From Leptolinea sp964420995 (GTDB lineage Bacteria; Chloroflexota; Anaerolineae; Anaerolineales; Anaerolineaceae): 64,000 nucleotides of DNA. A model generated the notes under the pieces. It did no database searches, had not been told where the DNA came from, and was given only the letters and a program-made list of their open reading frames with translations. Position numbers and translations under genes: made by a program. Below, in pieces: positions 9,567 to 17,771 of this stretch. Where the stretch lies: assembly GCA_964420995.1 (NCBI GenBank), contig CAYQUX010000011.1, positions 1-64,000 of the forward strand, in the 5' to 3' direction. Position 1 is the stretch's first letter. Each line of letters begins with the position of its first letter.

Positions 9567-10748
9567 TTATTTTTCCACAGGCATCTGCACGACCAGATCA
9601 TCAAAATCAGCCTGCAGGCTGTCGCCTGGATGGGCAACAAACCCAACGCTGTAGCCGGCATGTTCAAAATCCGTGATATTTGTTTCGCCAATAACCATAT
9701 CATTTAGAAAAAACTTGTAATGACTTCCTTCTCTTAACACACTTAATTTGTTGTATCGTGACATGTTGATCTTTGGGCTCGGATAAACAGCCGCGATGAT
9801 CTCTACAGTATTATCCCCATCGGGAAACTTATTAACCATTGTGTACGATTCACCCTGATCGCTACAGATCTGAAAAGCGTACGCGGGGTACCTTTTTTCT
9901 AATCCGGTTGAAGAAATGGCAAGTTCATAACAGTAATACCCATTATCTTTTTCATAACTTGATTTCGCATTAATGGAAACGTATTCTTTATCGGCGAATG
10001 AAGAGACAAAGGGGTACATAAAGAAGCCTCTATCATTCTTTTGTTCATCGATCACAATGGAGTATTTTCCATCTGAAACAATCTCTCGCCCCCGGTTATC
10101 ATCACCATCAAACTCACCTTCATACAGGTAGACCTGTTTTCTGGAAAAATCTTCCCGCAAGACCACCGGCCAGTTCTTGAAGTCGGTTGAATTGGTGGCG
10201 GAAGGCAGGATGATAAACTTTTGCTCTTCCATATCCGCCCACTCTTCACCTGGAGCGTAACTGGCCATGCCATCATCCAACCGTTTATCAAATGAGAAAT
10301 CCCAGGTGATCACATGATTGCCAATTTTTTGGTTTTCCAACGGGTAATAAAAATTTAAGCACACATTGTTTTTTGAAAGACCATCTTTGGCTCTTCGGAT
10401 GGATGTGTAGGGGATGGTCTTTCCATCCAATTTGACATCGAAGGACGTGTCTTTTAAGTTGGATTCCAGTATGGCTTTGTTATTCGAGCAATAATTTGTA
10501 AATTTTGAGATATATGTCTCATTATTGGGAATAAGGCTGAGACCCAAACCCAGTACATTTTTGGAAGCATCCCCGCTTTCCATCACTTTTTCCCGTTCGG
10601 GATGAGCAACCGAACCAGTGGATGATGTGGTGGAAGCACCGGAATTCCCCGTTGATGTACACGCGGCAAGAAGCATGAAACATAACAGGCTGACCAATCC
10701 GAAGGATTTACGCTGTGGACTTCGTTCCAGACTGGATTGTGTCGTCAT
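9567..10748 (-). CDS. Lipoprotein with C-terminal LamG/concanavalin-like domain
   Basis: 393-residue predicted lipoprotein: a basic N terminus, hydrophobic core and lipobox LAAC near residue 30, then a Ser/Thr-rich linker. Residues from about 190 to the end (VLREDFS..., with an HYKFFLNDMVIGE strand pair and the closing ADFDDLVV) resemble the beta-sandwich domains of the LamG / DUF1080 type found on sugar-binding exported proteins. The middle part has no family I recognise. It is coded against the surrounding exported-family genes and is unrelated to them in sequence. AAGGACA precedes the ATG. Likely an outer-face carbohydrate-binding or structural protein; the exact role is unknown. Confidence 0.75.
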   Translation of the reverse strand: MTTQSSLERSPQRKSFGLVSLLCFMLLAACTSTGNSGASTTSSTGSVAHPEREKVMESGDASKNVLGLGLSLIPNNETYISKFTNYCSNNKAILESNLKDTSFDVKLDGKTIPYTSIRRAKDGLSKNNVCLNFYYPLENQKIGNHVITWDFSFDKRLDDGMASYAPGEEWADMEEQKFIILPSATNSTDFKNWPVVLREDFSRKQVYLYEGEFDGDDNRGREIVSDGKYSIVIDEQKNDRGFFMYPFVSSFADKEYVSINAKSSYEKDNGYYCYELAISSTGLEKRYPAYAFQICSDQGESYTMVNKFPDGDNTVEIIAAVYPSPKINMSRYNKLSVLREGSHYKFFLNDMVIGETNITDFEHAGYSVGFVAHPGDSLQADFDDLVVQMPVEK

Positions 10749-10819
10749 AGTGTCCTTGTGGTCTCTTTGGTAAGGAAGGTGTTAGTACCTGATTATATTC
10801 TGTAATAGTTTTTTCGGGC

Positions 10820-10848
10820 TTGCAGACCCCGAAAAATCGCCGTACACT
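10820..10848 (+). promoter_or_regulatory. Promoter of exported-family member C
   Basis: TTGCAG (10820-10825), a 17-base spacer and TACACT (10843-10848), 57 bases before the ATG. The -35 lies inside an inverted repeat (TTTTTCGGG / CCCGAAAAA, about 10810-10835) that could be an operator or a weak terminator. Confidence 0.5.
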
Positions 10849-10905
10849 GAATCAAAGGGCGGGAAATTGATAAGGAATGGATTCATTTGGATCAAGGAGG
10901 TTGCT

Positions 10906-11931
10906 ATGATCACAATGAAGCCTTCACCATTTTGCACGTCGATCTACATGGTAATTGCAATGCTGGCAGTTTTGCTGCTCACCGGGTTCTTGTTTCCACT
11001 GGAGATGGAAGAAAACAATACTTTCAGAAACAAACAATTTCGAATTACAACGCCGATTCCCGGCGATGAAATTGTTCACCAGGATGTTCCGGGTTCACCC
11101 TACGGGAAACTTTACCAGACGGTGTACGACCAGGTGGATGAAAAGACAGCCGATAAAAAGCAGGCGTTTGGCGGCGATGATTTCAAAAATGGGAAATATG
11201 AACGCCCATTCGATCGTGAAATGAACTATCTGCCCCAGGCAGACCTGGTTTCAGTCAAGCTCAACCGCGAAGACCCGCTCTGGATCTATGTGCAATTTGC
11301 CGTGGATAAGCCTTTTATGGAAGCTCCCGACTTTGGGGTGCACTTCATGGTGGAAATTGATACAGATCTGGATAACCGTGGCAATTACCTGATAGTCACC
11401 GGAAAACCCGCCACCACAACATGGTCAGTGGATTCTGTGCGGGTATTGTCTGCCCCCGATAGGAATATCGGCGGCGTTAAAGTCGTAAAACCCGATGACA
11501 ACCTCTCCGAAGGGATGGGTTACTACCAGGAAGAATTCAACAGCGGGAAGGGTGCTGATGCCGACCTGGCCTGGTCGCGGCTTTCCAAAACTGACCCGAC
11601 TGTGGCCGAGATCGCCTTCAAAAACACATTAACCGGCGGTGAAAAAGGGAAATTCATCTGGCTGCCCTGGTCAAATGTTGACCTGGTGGATTGGACACTT
11701 TTTGAGCACAACGATCACTTCACCCTTGAACAGGCGGGCTATCCGCATAAAGAAGACCCCGTCAATTACCCGATCAAAGCCCTATGGGGCGTGGATAACA
11801 CCTGCCGTATCCCATCAGGATTTACACCAACAGGTTACATGCCCGGTCTATGCCCGAACTATGATCCCGCTACGCACCACCCGGAAAAACAATGCCCGCC
11901 CTGCACACCCAATGGATGTCCACCCTGTTAA
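10906..11931 (+). CDS. Exported-family member C, Sec-type N terminus and Cys-rich tail
   Basis: 341 residues. A hydrophobic N-terminal segment (about residues 14-32) acts as a signal peptide or anchor; there is no lipobox. The family domain follows, with VYDQV, FGGDDFKNGKYERPFD, the DTDLDNRG loop, DLAWSRL, VEIAFKN-type AEIAFKN, GGEKGKFIWLPWS, FTLEQAGYP, VDNTCR and PGLCP. The last dozen residues are a CxxC-x4-CxxC tail (CPPCTPNGCPPC), not found in A, B, F or G. The ATG at 10906 has a perfect AAGGAGG upstream. It is closest to member D. Function unknown. Confidence 0.85.
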   Translation: MITMKPSPFCTSIYMVIAMLAVLLLTGFLFPLEMEENNTFRNKQFRITTPIPGDEIVHQDVPGSPYGKLYQTVYDQVDEKTADKKQAFGGDDFKNGKYERPFDREMNYLPQADLVSVKLNREDPLWIYVQFAVDKPFMEAPDFGVHFMVEIDTDLDNRGNYLIVTGKPATTTWSVDSVRVLSAPDRNIGGVKVVKPDDNLSEGMGYYQEEFNSGKGADADLAWSRLSKTDPTVAEIAFKNTLTGGEKGKFIWLPWSNVDLVDWTLFEHNDHFTLEQAGYPHKEDPVNYPIKALWGVDNTCRIPSGFTPTGYMPGLCPNYDPATHHPEKQCPPCTPNGCPPC

Positions 11932-12018
11932 GCAGGATTGCGATTTTTGCGTACAATCTAATGTAATTGCATGGAAGCACTACCCCGGGAATGGATTCGC
12001 TTCACATTGGAGGATAAG

Positions 12019-12993
12019 ATGAAAGCCGCCATATCAAATTGTGCAATGAGAAAAATCGTGTATCTTTTAATCAGCCTGATGGTAGTGCTCACCACTGGTT
12101 TTATCTTGCCAGTGGAAAAATCAGATGAACCCGTTCACAAAGATATTCCTGGATCGCCGGTAGGCAAGATTTTCCAAACGGTGCATGATCAGGTAGATGA
12201 CAGGACGGCGAGCAAGAAAGAAGCCTTTGGTGGAGACGATTTTAGAAATGGCAAATATGAGCGGCCGTTTACCCAAGAAATGGTCTATCTTCCCCAGGTG
12301 GATCTGGTAAACGTTAAATTGAACCGTGAGGATCCGCTCTGGATTTATGTTCAATTCAAGGTCATCGAAGCGTTTTCAGAAAATCGAGACGTGAAAGTTG
12401 ATTTTCTCGTGGAATTGGACACAGATCTGGATAGCCGCGGGAATTACATAATCGTTACGGCAGCTCCATCATCAACACAATGGTCGACTACGACGGTGCG
12501 GGTATTGTCCAATCCCGATATGAATGTGGGCGGTGTGAACCCCGTGAAACCGGATACCAATCTATCTGAAGGGCGGGGGTACTATGAAGAAGTTTTCAAC
12601 GAGGGCAAAGGGGATGACCCTGACCTGGCCTGGTCCCGCCTTTCAAAAGACGACCCTGCCATGGTTGAAATCGCCTTTAAAAACACTTTAACCGGCGGTG
12701 AAAAAGGTAAATTTATCTGGCTGCCATGGTCTGACGCGGGGATGAAGGATTGGTCTCTGTATGAGTTCAACGATCATTTCACCCTTGAACAGGCAGGCTA
12801 CCCGGTAAAAGACGACCTGGAGAATTATCCACTAAAAGCCCTGTGGGGTGTGGATAATACCTGCCGGGAACCATCCGGCTTTACTCCCATTGGGAGCATG
12901 CCCGGATTGTGCCTGACATATCAAGCCGAGAGCCAGAATGATGAGAAGAAGAATTGTGTTTGCAAACCACGTACAGGATGCGTGTGTGACTAA
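12019..12993 (+). CDS. Exported-family member D, Sec-type N terminus and Cys-rich tail
   Basis: 324 residues, the closest relative of member C. A hydrophobic N-terminal stretch (about residues 12-28) is followed by the family domain: VHDQVDD, FGGDDFRNGKYERPF, DTDLDSRG, DLAWSRL, VEIAFKN, GGEKGKFIWLPWSD, FTLEQAGYP, VDNTCR and PGLC. The tail is cysteine-rich like that of C but with CxC pairs (CVCKPRTGCVCD). TTGGAGG precedes the ATG at 12019. A promoter-like TTGCGA-18-TGTAAT lies at about 11938-11967. A decayed further copy begins immediately after its stop codon. Confidence 0.85.
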   Translation: MKAAISNCAMRKIVYLLISLMVVLTTGFILPVEKSDEPVHKDIPGSPVGKIFQTVHDQVDDRTASKKEAFGGDDFRNGKYERPFTQEMVYLPQVDLVNVKLNREDPLWIYVQFKVIEAFSENRDVKVDFLVELDTDLDSRGNYIIVTAAPSSTQWSTTTVRVLSNPDMNVGGVNPVKPDTNLSEGRGYYEEVFNEGKGDDPDLAWSRLSKDDPAMVEIAFKNTLTGGEKGKFIWLPWSDAGMKDWSLYEFNDHFTLEQAGYPVKDDLENYPLKALWGVDNTCREPSGFTPIGSMPGLCLTYQAESQNDEKKNCVCKPRTGCVCD

Positions 12994-12994
12994 T

Positions 12995-13165
12995 TGGTCA
13001 ACCTTTGAATAAAATGACCGCTTCTCCCTGGAGCAAGCCGGGCCTTACTTAATACAGGTACACGGATTGACCCCTTCAAAACCATCAGGTGTGTGGTTAA
13101 CACCTGCCGTATACCAGCGTGCTTCTCTTCTACCGGTTCGGTGCCCGGCTCAAGTCCGAAATTTG
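12995..13165 (+). pseudogene. Relic of a seventh exported-family gene (C-terminal end only)
   Basis: Translation from 12995 gives WSTFE, a stop (TAA 13010), then NDRFSLEQAGPYL, matching the FNDHFTLEQAGYP segment of members C and D. After a frameshift, 13090-13160 reads VVNTCRIPACFSSTGSVPGSSPKF, matching the VDNTCRIPSGFTPTGYMPGL end. The match starts directly at the member D stop, so the relic joins the array without a spacer. It has no start and is broken by a stop and at least one frameshift. The rest of the gap to 13358 holds only the inverted repeat listed below. Confidence 0.8.
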
Positions 13166-13283
13166 ATCCAATTACCAGACGGCCAGGATAAATATATTGC
13201 CACTTGGTATCGCAGCCGACTGCCCTAACGGCATCTATCGTCCATTAGTAGCCACCTGGCCTGAACAAAAACAAAAGTCTGTC

Positions 13284-13320
13284 GAATCCTGGCAGGATTA
13301 GATTAAGCCTGCCAGGATTC
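13284..13320. repeat. Perfect 13-bp inverted repeat with 11-base loop
   Basis: GAATCCTGGCAGG (13284-13296) pairs with CCTGCCAGGATTC (13308-13320). No T-run follows, so it is not a classical terminator; it could be an operator, a REP-like element or a weak terminator before member F. Confidence 0.7.
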
Positions 13321-13358
13321 AAAGTCCAATTTTCATTTTTCTTGATTAGAATCACCCG

Positions 13359-14312
13359 ATGAAGAACTCTCCGCTCCTTTTTCTGGTCTTCCTGCTGGCA
13401 TTGATCTCGGCGGCAGGTTGTTCACCGGCGTTGTTACGAATGGAACAAAGCAAGACACCACCAGCAACTGCTACTGTGAGGGCTGCAGAGACAAGTCGAA
13501 CAACCCCGACAGTGGAAAAGAAGGTCACCCGGGTAAGCGGTGTTTCGTTAGGAGAGACACGCCCGGGTGAACCTGTTGGTACTCCACAAACCATCCATGA
13601 TCAGACCTGCGCGGAAACCGCGGCCAGCAAGCGCGCCCCGGGTGGTGATGATTATTCCGACGGACGATTTGAACGCCCGTTTGATCGTGATATGAATTAC
13701 GCACCTTCGCTGGATATTGTGCGCGGTGACCTGTTCCGGCCGGATGACGGCTGGCTTTATTTCATCATCACACTGGTTTCTGGTCCAACTGCCGGTTCGA
13801 CGGTCTATGGCATTGAACTGGATACCAATATCGACGGCCGTGGTGATTACCTCATCCAGGTGACCGCACCTGTCTCAGAAACCTGGTCTGAATCAGGCGT
13901 AAAGATGTGGTGGGACAGTGACGGTGACGTTGGCGGTCAGGCGATCAATCGCAGCGACCCGAGAGGATTCAAAGGCAGCGGTTTTGAGGCGTCGAAAATA
14001 AACCCGGAAACCGGAAAGAATATCGGGCAATTATGGAGCCGGTCCAGCGAGTATGGTATCCAAATTGCTTTAAATGGCAAGTGGGTTGGCGGGAAAGAAG
14101 GAAAATTCACCTGGAAACCATACAGCGATGGCAATTCTTACTCAACCACGTTTTACGACCTGGATGATTACTTTCTTCTAGAACAGGCCGGTTCTCCACT
14201 TATAGGCGAAAGAGACTATCCATTGAAAGCCGTCTTCGCGTACGACAATACCTGCCGGGGATTATCCGGATTGACGCCATCGGGTTCCGAGCAGGGTGTC
14301 TGTCCCCGCTAA
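13359..14312 (+). CDS. Exported-family member F, lipoprotein
   Basis: 317-residue predicted lipoprotein (lipobox SAAGC, near residue 21), Thr-rich linker, then the family domain: TIHDQT, PGGDDYSDGRFERPFD, a DTNIDGRGDY loop that fits a Ca2+-binding DxNxDG turn well, and a KGKFTWKPYSD-like segment (EGKFTWKPYSD). The acidic DLAW motif of the other members is replaced by GQLWSRS and VEIAFKN by IQIALNG, so it is the most diverged copy. The paired C-terminal cysteines are kept (YDNTCR, QGVCP). One extra cysteine follows the HDQ motif (HDQTC). No strong Shine-Dalgarno sequence is seen before ATG 13359. Confidence 0.82.
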   Translation: MKNSPLLFLVFLLALISAAGCSPALLRMEQSKTPPATATVRAAETSRTTPTVEKKVTRVSGVSLGETRPGEPVGTPQTIHDQTCAETAASKRAPGGDDYSDGRFERPFDRDMNYAPSLDIVRGDLFRPDDGWLYFIITLVSGPTAGSTVYGIELDTNIDGRGDYLIQVTAPVSETWSESGVKMWWDSDGDVGGQAINRSDPRGFKGSGFEASKINPETGKNIGQLWSRSSEYGIQIALNGKWVGGKEGKFTWKPYSDGNSYSTTFYDLDDYFLLEQAGSPLIGERDYPLKAVFAYDNTCRGLSGLTPSGSEQGVCPR

Positions 14313-14504
14313 ACAGGGGTGGGATTGTAGTCCGCGAAATCTCTGATCTCCAGAGTTTTTGTCAAATTTTGTATTTCTTGCTACATATTAAGCACGAATT
14401 GGTGTATTTAGATAGGATTAATTGGTAATTTATGGCAAGTTAATGCTATAAAGAATAGTGTTGTTTTGCTCACTGGATTCGATTAGTAAAATTGGGAGGA
14501 TGTT

Positions 14505-15407
14505 ATGAAAATAACGAAATTCAGAAATTTGAGCATCGCAGCCCTCATCACACTATTCGCGCTGACATTGGGGAGTTTCAACCAGGTGGTTCTGGCAGCA
14601 GATAGTTCTCCTGACAAACCTGGGGACGTGCCTGTAAAGGTTTCGCAGACAGTCCACGACCAGACCAATGAAAAGACCGCCGAAGACAAAACAGCCTTTG
14701 GTGGAGATCTATACAAACTGGGTTGGTTTGAACGGCCATTTGACCAGAACATGGGCTACCTGCCATTCATGGACATATCAACAGTGCTTATGAACCGCGA
14801 AGATCCAAACTGGGTGTATGTGCAGATCACCACAGTCAACCCGATTGAAGAAGGTGCCGCCAGCAAACCGATTTTTGGGGTTGAAATGGACACTGACCTG
14901 GATAATCGGGGCGAGTTTATGCTCATGGCGAATATCCCTCAGACAACGGATTGGTCTACCGAAGGCGTGATGGTTCTTGCCAATTCTGATAACATGGTTG
15001 GTGGAATCAAACCCGTGGTGGCAGACACAAATATTTCAGAAACCAAAGGCTATGACAAGGAAGTATTCAATGCCGGAAAGGGTGATGATCCCAATCTTGC
15101 CTGGGCGAGGATTTCACCATCAGACCCAAATACCATTGAACTGGCCATCAAGAGTACCTTCCTGGGCGGAGCAAAAGGGAAATTCATCTGGCTGGCCTGG
15201 TCACTTGTTGGCATGCAGGATCTGGCAAAATTTGAGATCAATGATCACTTTACACAGGATGAAGCCGGATCGCCGCTGAAAGCGGATGGCGGCTTGTATC
15301 CACTTAAAGCGGTATGGGGTGTTGATGGAACTCCCCGCATTCCATCCGGATTTGTACCGACAGGCATCATGCCCGGGCTGGCGCAAAACTTTCAACCCCA
15401 ACCCTGA
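14505..15407 (+). CDS. Exported-family member G, Sec-exported, cysteine-free
   Basis: 300 residues with a classical Sec signal peptide (AXA-like cleavage near VVLAA, residue 32). Family landmarks: TVHDQ, FGGDLYKLGWFERPFD, DTDLDNRG, LAWARIS, IELAIKS, GGAKGKFIWLAWS, FTQDEAGSP and YPLKAVWGVD. Both C-terminal family cysteines are replaced together: NTCR becomes GTPR and PGLCP becomes PGLAQ, leaving no cysteine in the domain. GGGAGG precedes the ATG by a few bases. It is related most to C and D, but lacks their Cys-rich tail. It ends the array. Confidence 0.85.
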   Translation: MKITKFRNLSIAALITLFALTLGSFNQVVLAADSSPDKPGDVPVKVSQTVHDQTNEKTAEDKTAFGGDLYKLGWFERPFDQNMGYLPFMDISTVLMNREDPNWVYVQITTVNPIEEGAASKPIFGVEMDTDLDNRGEFMLMANIPQTTDWSTEGVMVLANSDNMVGGIKPVVADTNISETKGYDKEVFNAGKGDDPNLAWARISPSDPNTIELAIKSTFLGGAKGKFIWLAWSLVGMQDLAKFEINDHFTQDEAGSPLKADGGLYPLKAVWGVDGTPRIPSGFVPTGIMPGLAQNFQPQP

Positions 15408-15445
15408 CGATCATCGATAATACATATTAACGAATCCATACGCTG

Positions 15446-15479
15446 CCGGCTGCCACCTGATATTGATGGTGACAGCCGG
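15446..15479. terminator. Hairpin downstream of member G overlapping the PFK promoter
   Basis: CCGGCTGCCACC pairs with GGTGACAGCCGG with one mismatch. No T-run follows. It may terminate the array weakly, or act as an operator, because the -35 of the PFK promoter lies within it. Confidence 0.45.
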
Positions 15480-15491
15480 TTCAGTTATACT
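15463..15491 (+). promoter_or_regulatory. Promoter of the phosphofructokinase gene
   Basis: TTGATG (15463-15468), 17-base spacer, TATACT (15486-15491), 28 bases before ATG 15520. Confidence 0.6.
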
Positions 15492-15519
15492 GGTCAGGGA
15501 AATTTACCCTGGAGGATCT

Positions 15520-16641
15520 ATGACAAAACTGGTTGGTGTACTCACAGCAGGAGGAGATACCCCCGGCTTGAACGCCGCTTTGCGCGGACTTGGGAAGGCA
15601 GCCATAGAGGGGTATGGTATGCAGATCGTGGGTTTTTATGAGGGTTTCCGCGGTTTGATGCAGAACCGCACTCTTCGCCTGGATAGTTCCAATCTTTCCG
15701 GTATTCTGACCCGTGGAGGAACCATACTGGGCACCAGCCGGGACAAACCCAACAATATGCCCATGGGCGGCCAGTTTCTGGATATGACAGAAACCATGGT
15801 GGAAAATTACAACCGCCACCATCTTGACGTACTGGTGTGCATTGGCGGCGGCGGGACTCATAAGAGTGCGTCAAAATTGATGAAAAAGGGGATTAATGTT
15901 GTTACCATTCCCAAAACCATCGACAACGACCTGTACGGAACTGATCACAGCATTGGTTTTGATACCGCCCTTGGGATCGCTACTGACGCGGTTGACCGGC
16001 TGCACAGCACGGCGCACAGCCATCACCGCATCATTGTGGTTGAGATCATGGGACATAACACCGGCTGGCTGGCATTGGGCGCCGGAACGGCCGGCGGTGC
16101 GGATGTCATCCTTATTCCAGAAATCCCGTATGAAACCCAATCCATTGCCGAAGCAATACTTGCCCGCAGCCGGGGAGGCAAACGGTTCAGTATAGTGGCT
16201 GTTTCAGAGGGCGCCTTAAGCAAAACCGACTCTGAAAAATTCCGGCTGGCTGAAGAACAACGCGCCGCGGCCAGGAAATCATCAGAAAAAGAAAAAGCGG
16301 AAGCACAATTGCTGGCATTACAACAGGAACACGCGACTCACACCATCCGCCTGGCCTCTGAGCTGGAAAGATTGACGGGGTTGGAAGCCCGGGTAACCAT
16401 ACTTGGCTATGTTCAAAGGGGCGGAACCCCCTCCGCGTATGACCGGCTGCTGGCAACCCGGCTGGGTACAGCCGCCGCCGACATGATCGAAAAAGGGCAT
16501 TATGGTGTGATGGTTGCCGCGCGCGGTGAGGGCATCGAACCCGTTGAGTTGGAAAAAATTGTAGGAAAACGCAAAATCGTCCCGGTGGATCACCCCTGGG
16601 TGATCAGCGCGCGTAAAGTTGGCACGAATCTCGGAGATTAA
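15520..16641 (+). CDS. 6-phosphofructokinase, PPi-PFK-like subgroup
   Basis: Phosphorylates fructose-6-phosphate in glycolysis; 373 residues, longer than the 320-residue E. coli type. Motifs: TAGGDTPGLNA at the N terminus, PKTIDND with the lysine typical of PPi-dependent and mixed-type enzymes, MGHNTGWLA and GYVQRGGTPSAYDR. The phosphate-donor loop reads GGGGT where E. coli PfkA has GGDGS, so the donor (ATP or PPi) cannot be assumed. An inserted charged helical stretch (about residues 235-285, rich in Glu, Lys and Ala) precedes the fructose-phosphate binding part. TGGAGGA precedes the ATG. The stop shares the TTAA at 16638-16641 with the convergent esterase gene. Confidence 0.9.
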   Translation: MTKLVGVLTAGGDTPGLNAALRGLGKAAIEGYGMQIVGFYEGFRGLMQNRTLRLDSSNLSGILTRGGTILGTSRDKPNNMPMGGQFLDMTETMVENYNRHHLDVLVCIGGGGTHKSASKLMKKGINVVTIPKTIDNDLYGTDHSIGFDTALGIATDAVDRLHSTAHSHHRIIVVEIMGHNTGWLALGAGTAGGADVILIPEIPYETQSIAEAILARSRGGKRFSIVAVSEGALSKTDSEKFRLAEEQRAAARKSSEKEKAEAQLLALQQEHATHTIRLASELERLTGLEARVTILGYVQRGGTPSAYDRLLATRLGTAAADMIEKGHYGVMVAARGEGIEPVELEKIVGKRKIVPVDHPWVISARKVGTNLGD

Positions 16642-17618
16642 TTCAGAATAACAGGCAGATCAGGCGGCATCCATCCATCTGCGTACCAGCGTAAATACGC
16701 TTTAACATGGCTCGACCAGTAGCTTTCCGTGTGTTCCCCATTATTAATATGCCATTCGTGGGGAACATTATGAGCAGTCAATACCTGTTCAAACTGACTG
16801 GCTGGAACGATTCCCCCATCCATAAGGCCAATATCAATATACACACGCGGTAATTCCTTTTTTGGAATTTTCAATAACCAGCGTGGTGTGGATGGCAGAT
16901 CACCAATAAAAATGGGCAGGCTGTGAGCGCCTATCGCGCTGAAGTATTTAGGGCGTGACAGCCCTATATGCACTGCCCACCCCGCTCCACGTGATAAACC
17001 GCCGATAGCCCGGCAGGAGCGGTCTTTACAGACGGGATATTTTGCTTCCATCCAAGGGATCAGGTCTTCGGTGATCACATTGCCAAATTTTTCTTCATCC
17101 GGATTGGCAGTAGTTTGTTCCTCATTGGGCATAATAATTAGAAATGGATCAACCTCCCCGGAAGAGATCAACTCGTCGGCAGCTTCATCAATTCCCAACC
17201 GATCCCATTGGTCAAAGTTGTACAGCATCCCGTGGATCATCACCAGGTATGGATAAGGAACGTCCGGTGTTTCAGAATAGCAGGGCGGCAGGTAGACTTT
17301 GGCCCGTAGCGAATAGGAAAGAAAGGAATTGGGGATTTCAACATCCTCGATCCTGCCCTGCTTCTCTTGACACACAACCTTCGTTGGAACAGGCGTATTT
17401 TTGGATACAGTCAGAGGAAGGATTGGTGTTCTGACCGGTGTCATGGTCGGCAAAATTTCTGCAGGTATTGCTGTGTAGGTTGCCGTTGGGGCACCCGCCT
17501 GAACCTGACCGGCAGAGCACCCTGAAAAGACCAGCGAAATCAAAAACCACCCTGAAAGTGATTTTTTTAACAACCAAGTGGATAGATCTACAATATATGG
17601 GTGGTTTGTTGTATTCAC
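16638..17618 (-). CDS. Lipoprotein alpha/beta-hydrolase, esterase D family-like
   Basis: About 326 residues. Predicted lipoprotein (lipobox FSGC), Thr/Pro-rich linker, then a putative esterase domain of the PF00756 type: MIHGMLYNFDQWD, the nucleophile elbow GLSRGAGWAVH, a GLMDGG segment holding the likely acid, and a closing HTESYW histidine. I prefer the GTG at 17618, preceded by AAGGA, over the GTG at 17651: a minus-strand TATAAT at 17654-17659 would start transcription at about 17647. Substrate unknown; exported feruloyl, acyl or siderophore esterases share this fold. Confidence 0.8.
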   Translation of the reverse strand: MNTTNHPYIVDLSTWLLKKSLSGWFLISLVFSGCSAGQVQAGAPTATYTAIPAEILPTMTPVRTPILPLTVSKNTPVPTKVVCQEKQGRIEDVEIPNSFLSYSLRAKVYLPPCYSETPDVPYPYLVMIHGMLYNFDQWDRLGIDEAADELISSGEVDPFLIIMPNEEQTTANPDEEKFGNVITEDLIPWMEAKYPVCKDRSCRAIGGLSRGAGWAVHIGLSRPKYFSAIGAHSLPIFIGDLPSTPRWLLKIPKKELPRVYIDIGLMDGGIVPASQFEQVLTAHNVPHEWHINNGEHTESYWSSHVKAYLRWYADGWMPPDLPVILN

Positions 17619-17631
17619 CGGGAAATTTTCC

Positions 17632-17661
17632 TTGACGGTGTTGCGATTCACGGATTATACT
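17632..17661 (+). promoter_or_regulatory. tRNA-Pro promoter, overlapping a divergent -10
   Basis: TTGACG (17632-17637), 18-base spacer, TATACT (17656-17661). On the other strand TATAAT occupies 17654-17659, serving the esterase gene; the two -10 boxes share four bases. Confidence 0.6.
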
Positions 17662-17669
17662 CGAACCGC

Positions 17670-17742
17670 CGGGGTGTAGCGCAGTTGGCAGCGCACCGCG
17701 TTTGGGACGCGGGGGTCGGCGGTTCAAGTCCGCCCACCCCGA
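17670..17742 (+). tRNA. tRNA-Pro (anticodon TGG)
   Basis: Full cloverleaf: acceptor CGGGGTG / CACCCCG with discriminator A, D-arm GCGCAGTTGGCAGCGC, anticodon stem CCGCG / CGCGG around the loop TTTGGGA, and T-loop GGTTCAAGTCC. The anticodon TGG reads CCN proline codons. CCA is not encoded. Confidence 0.96.
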
Positions 17743-17771
17743 CTGTTATTGATAGGACAGAAATTTCTGAC

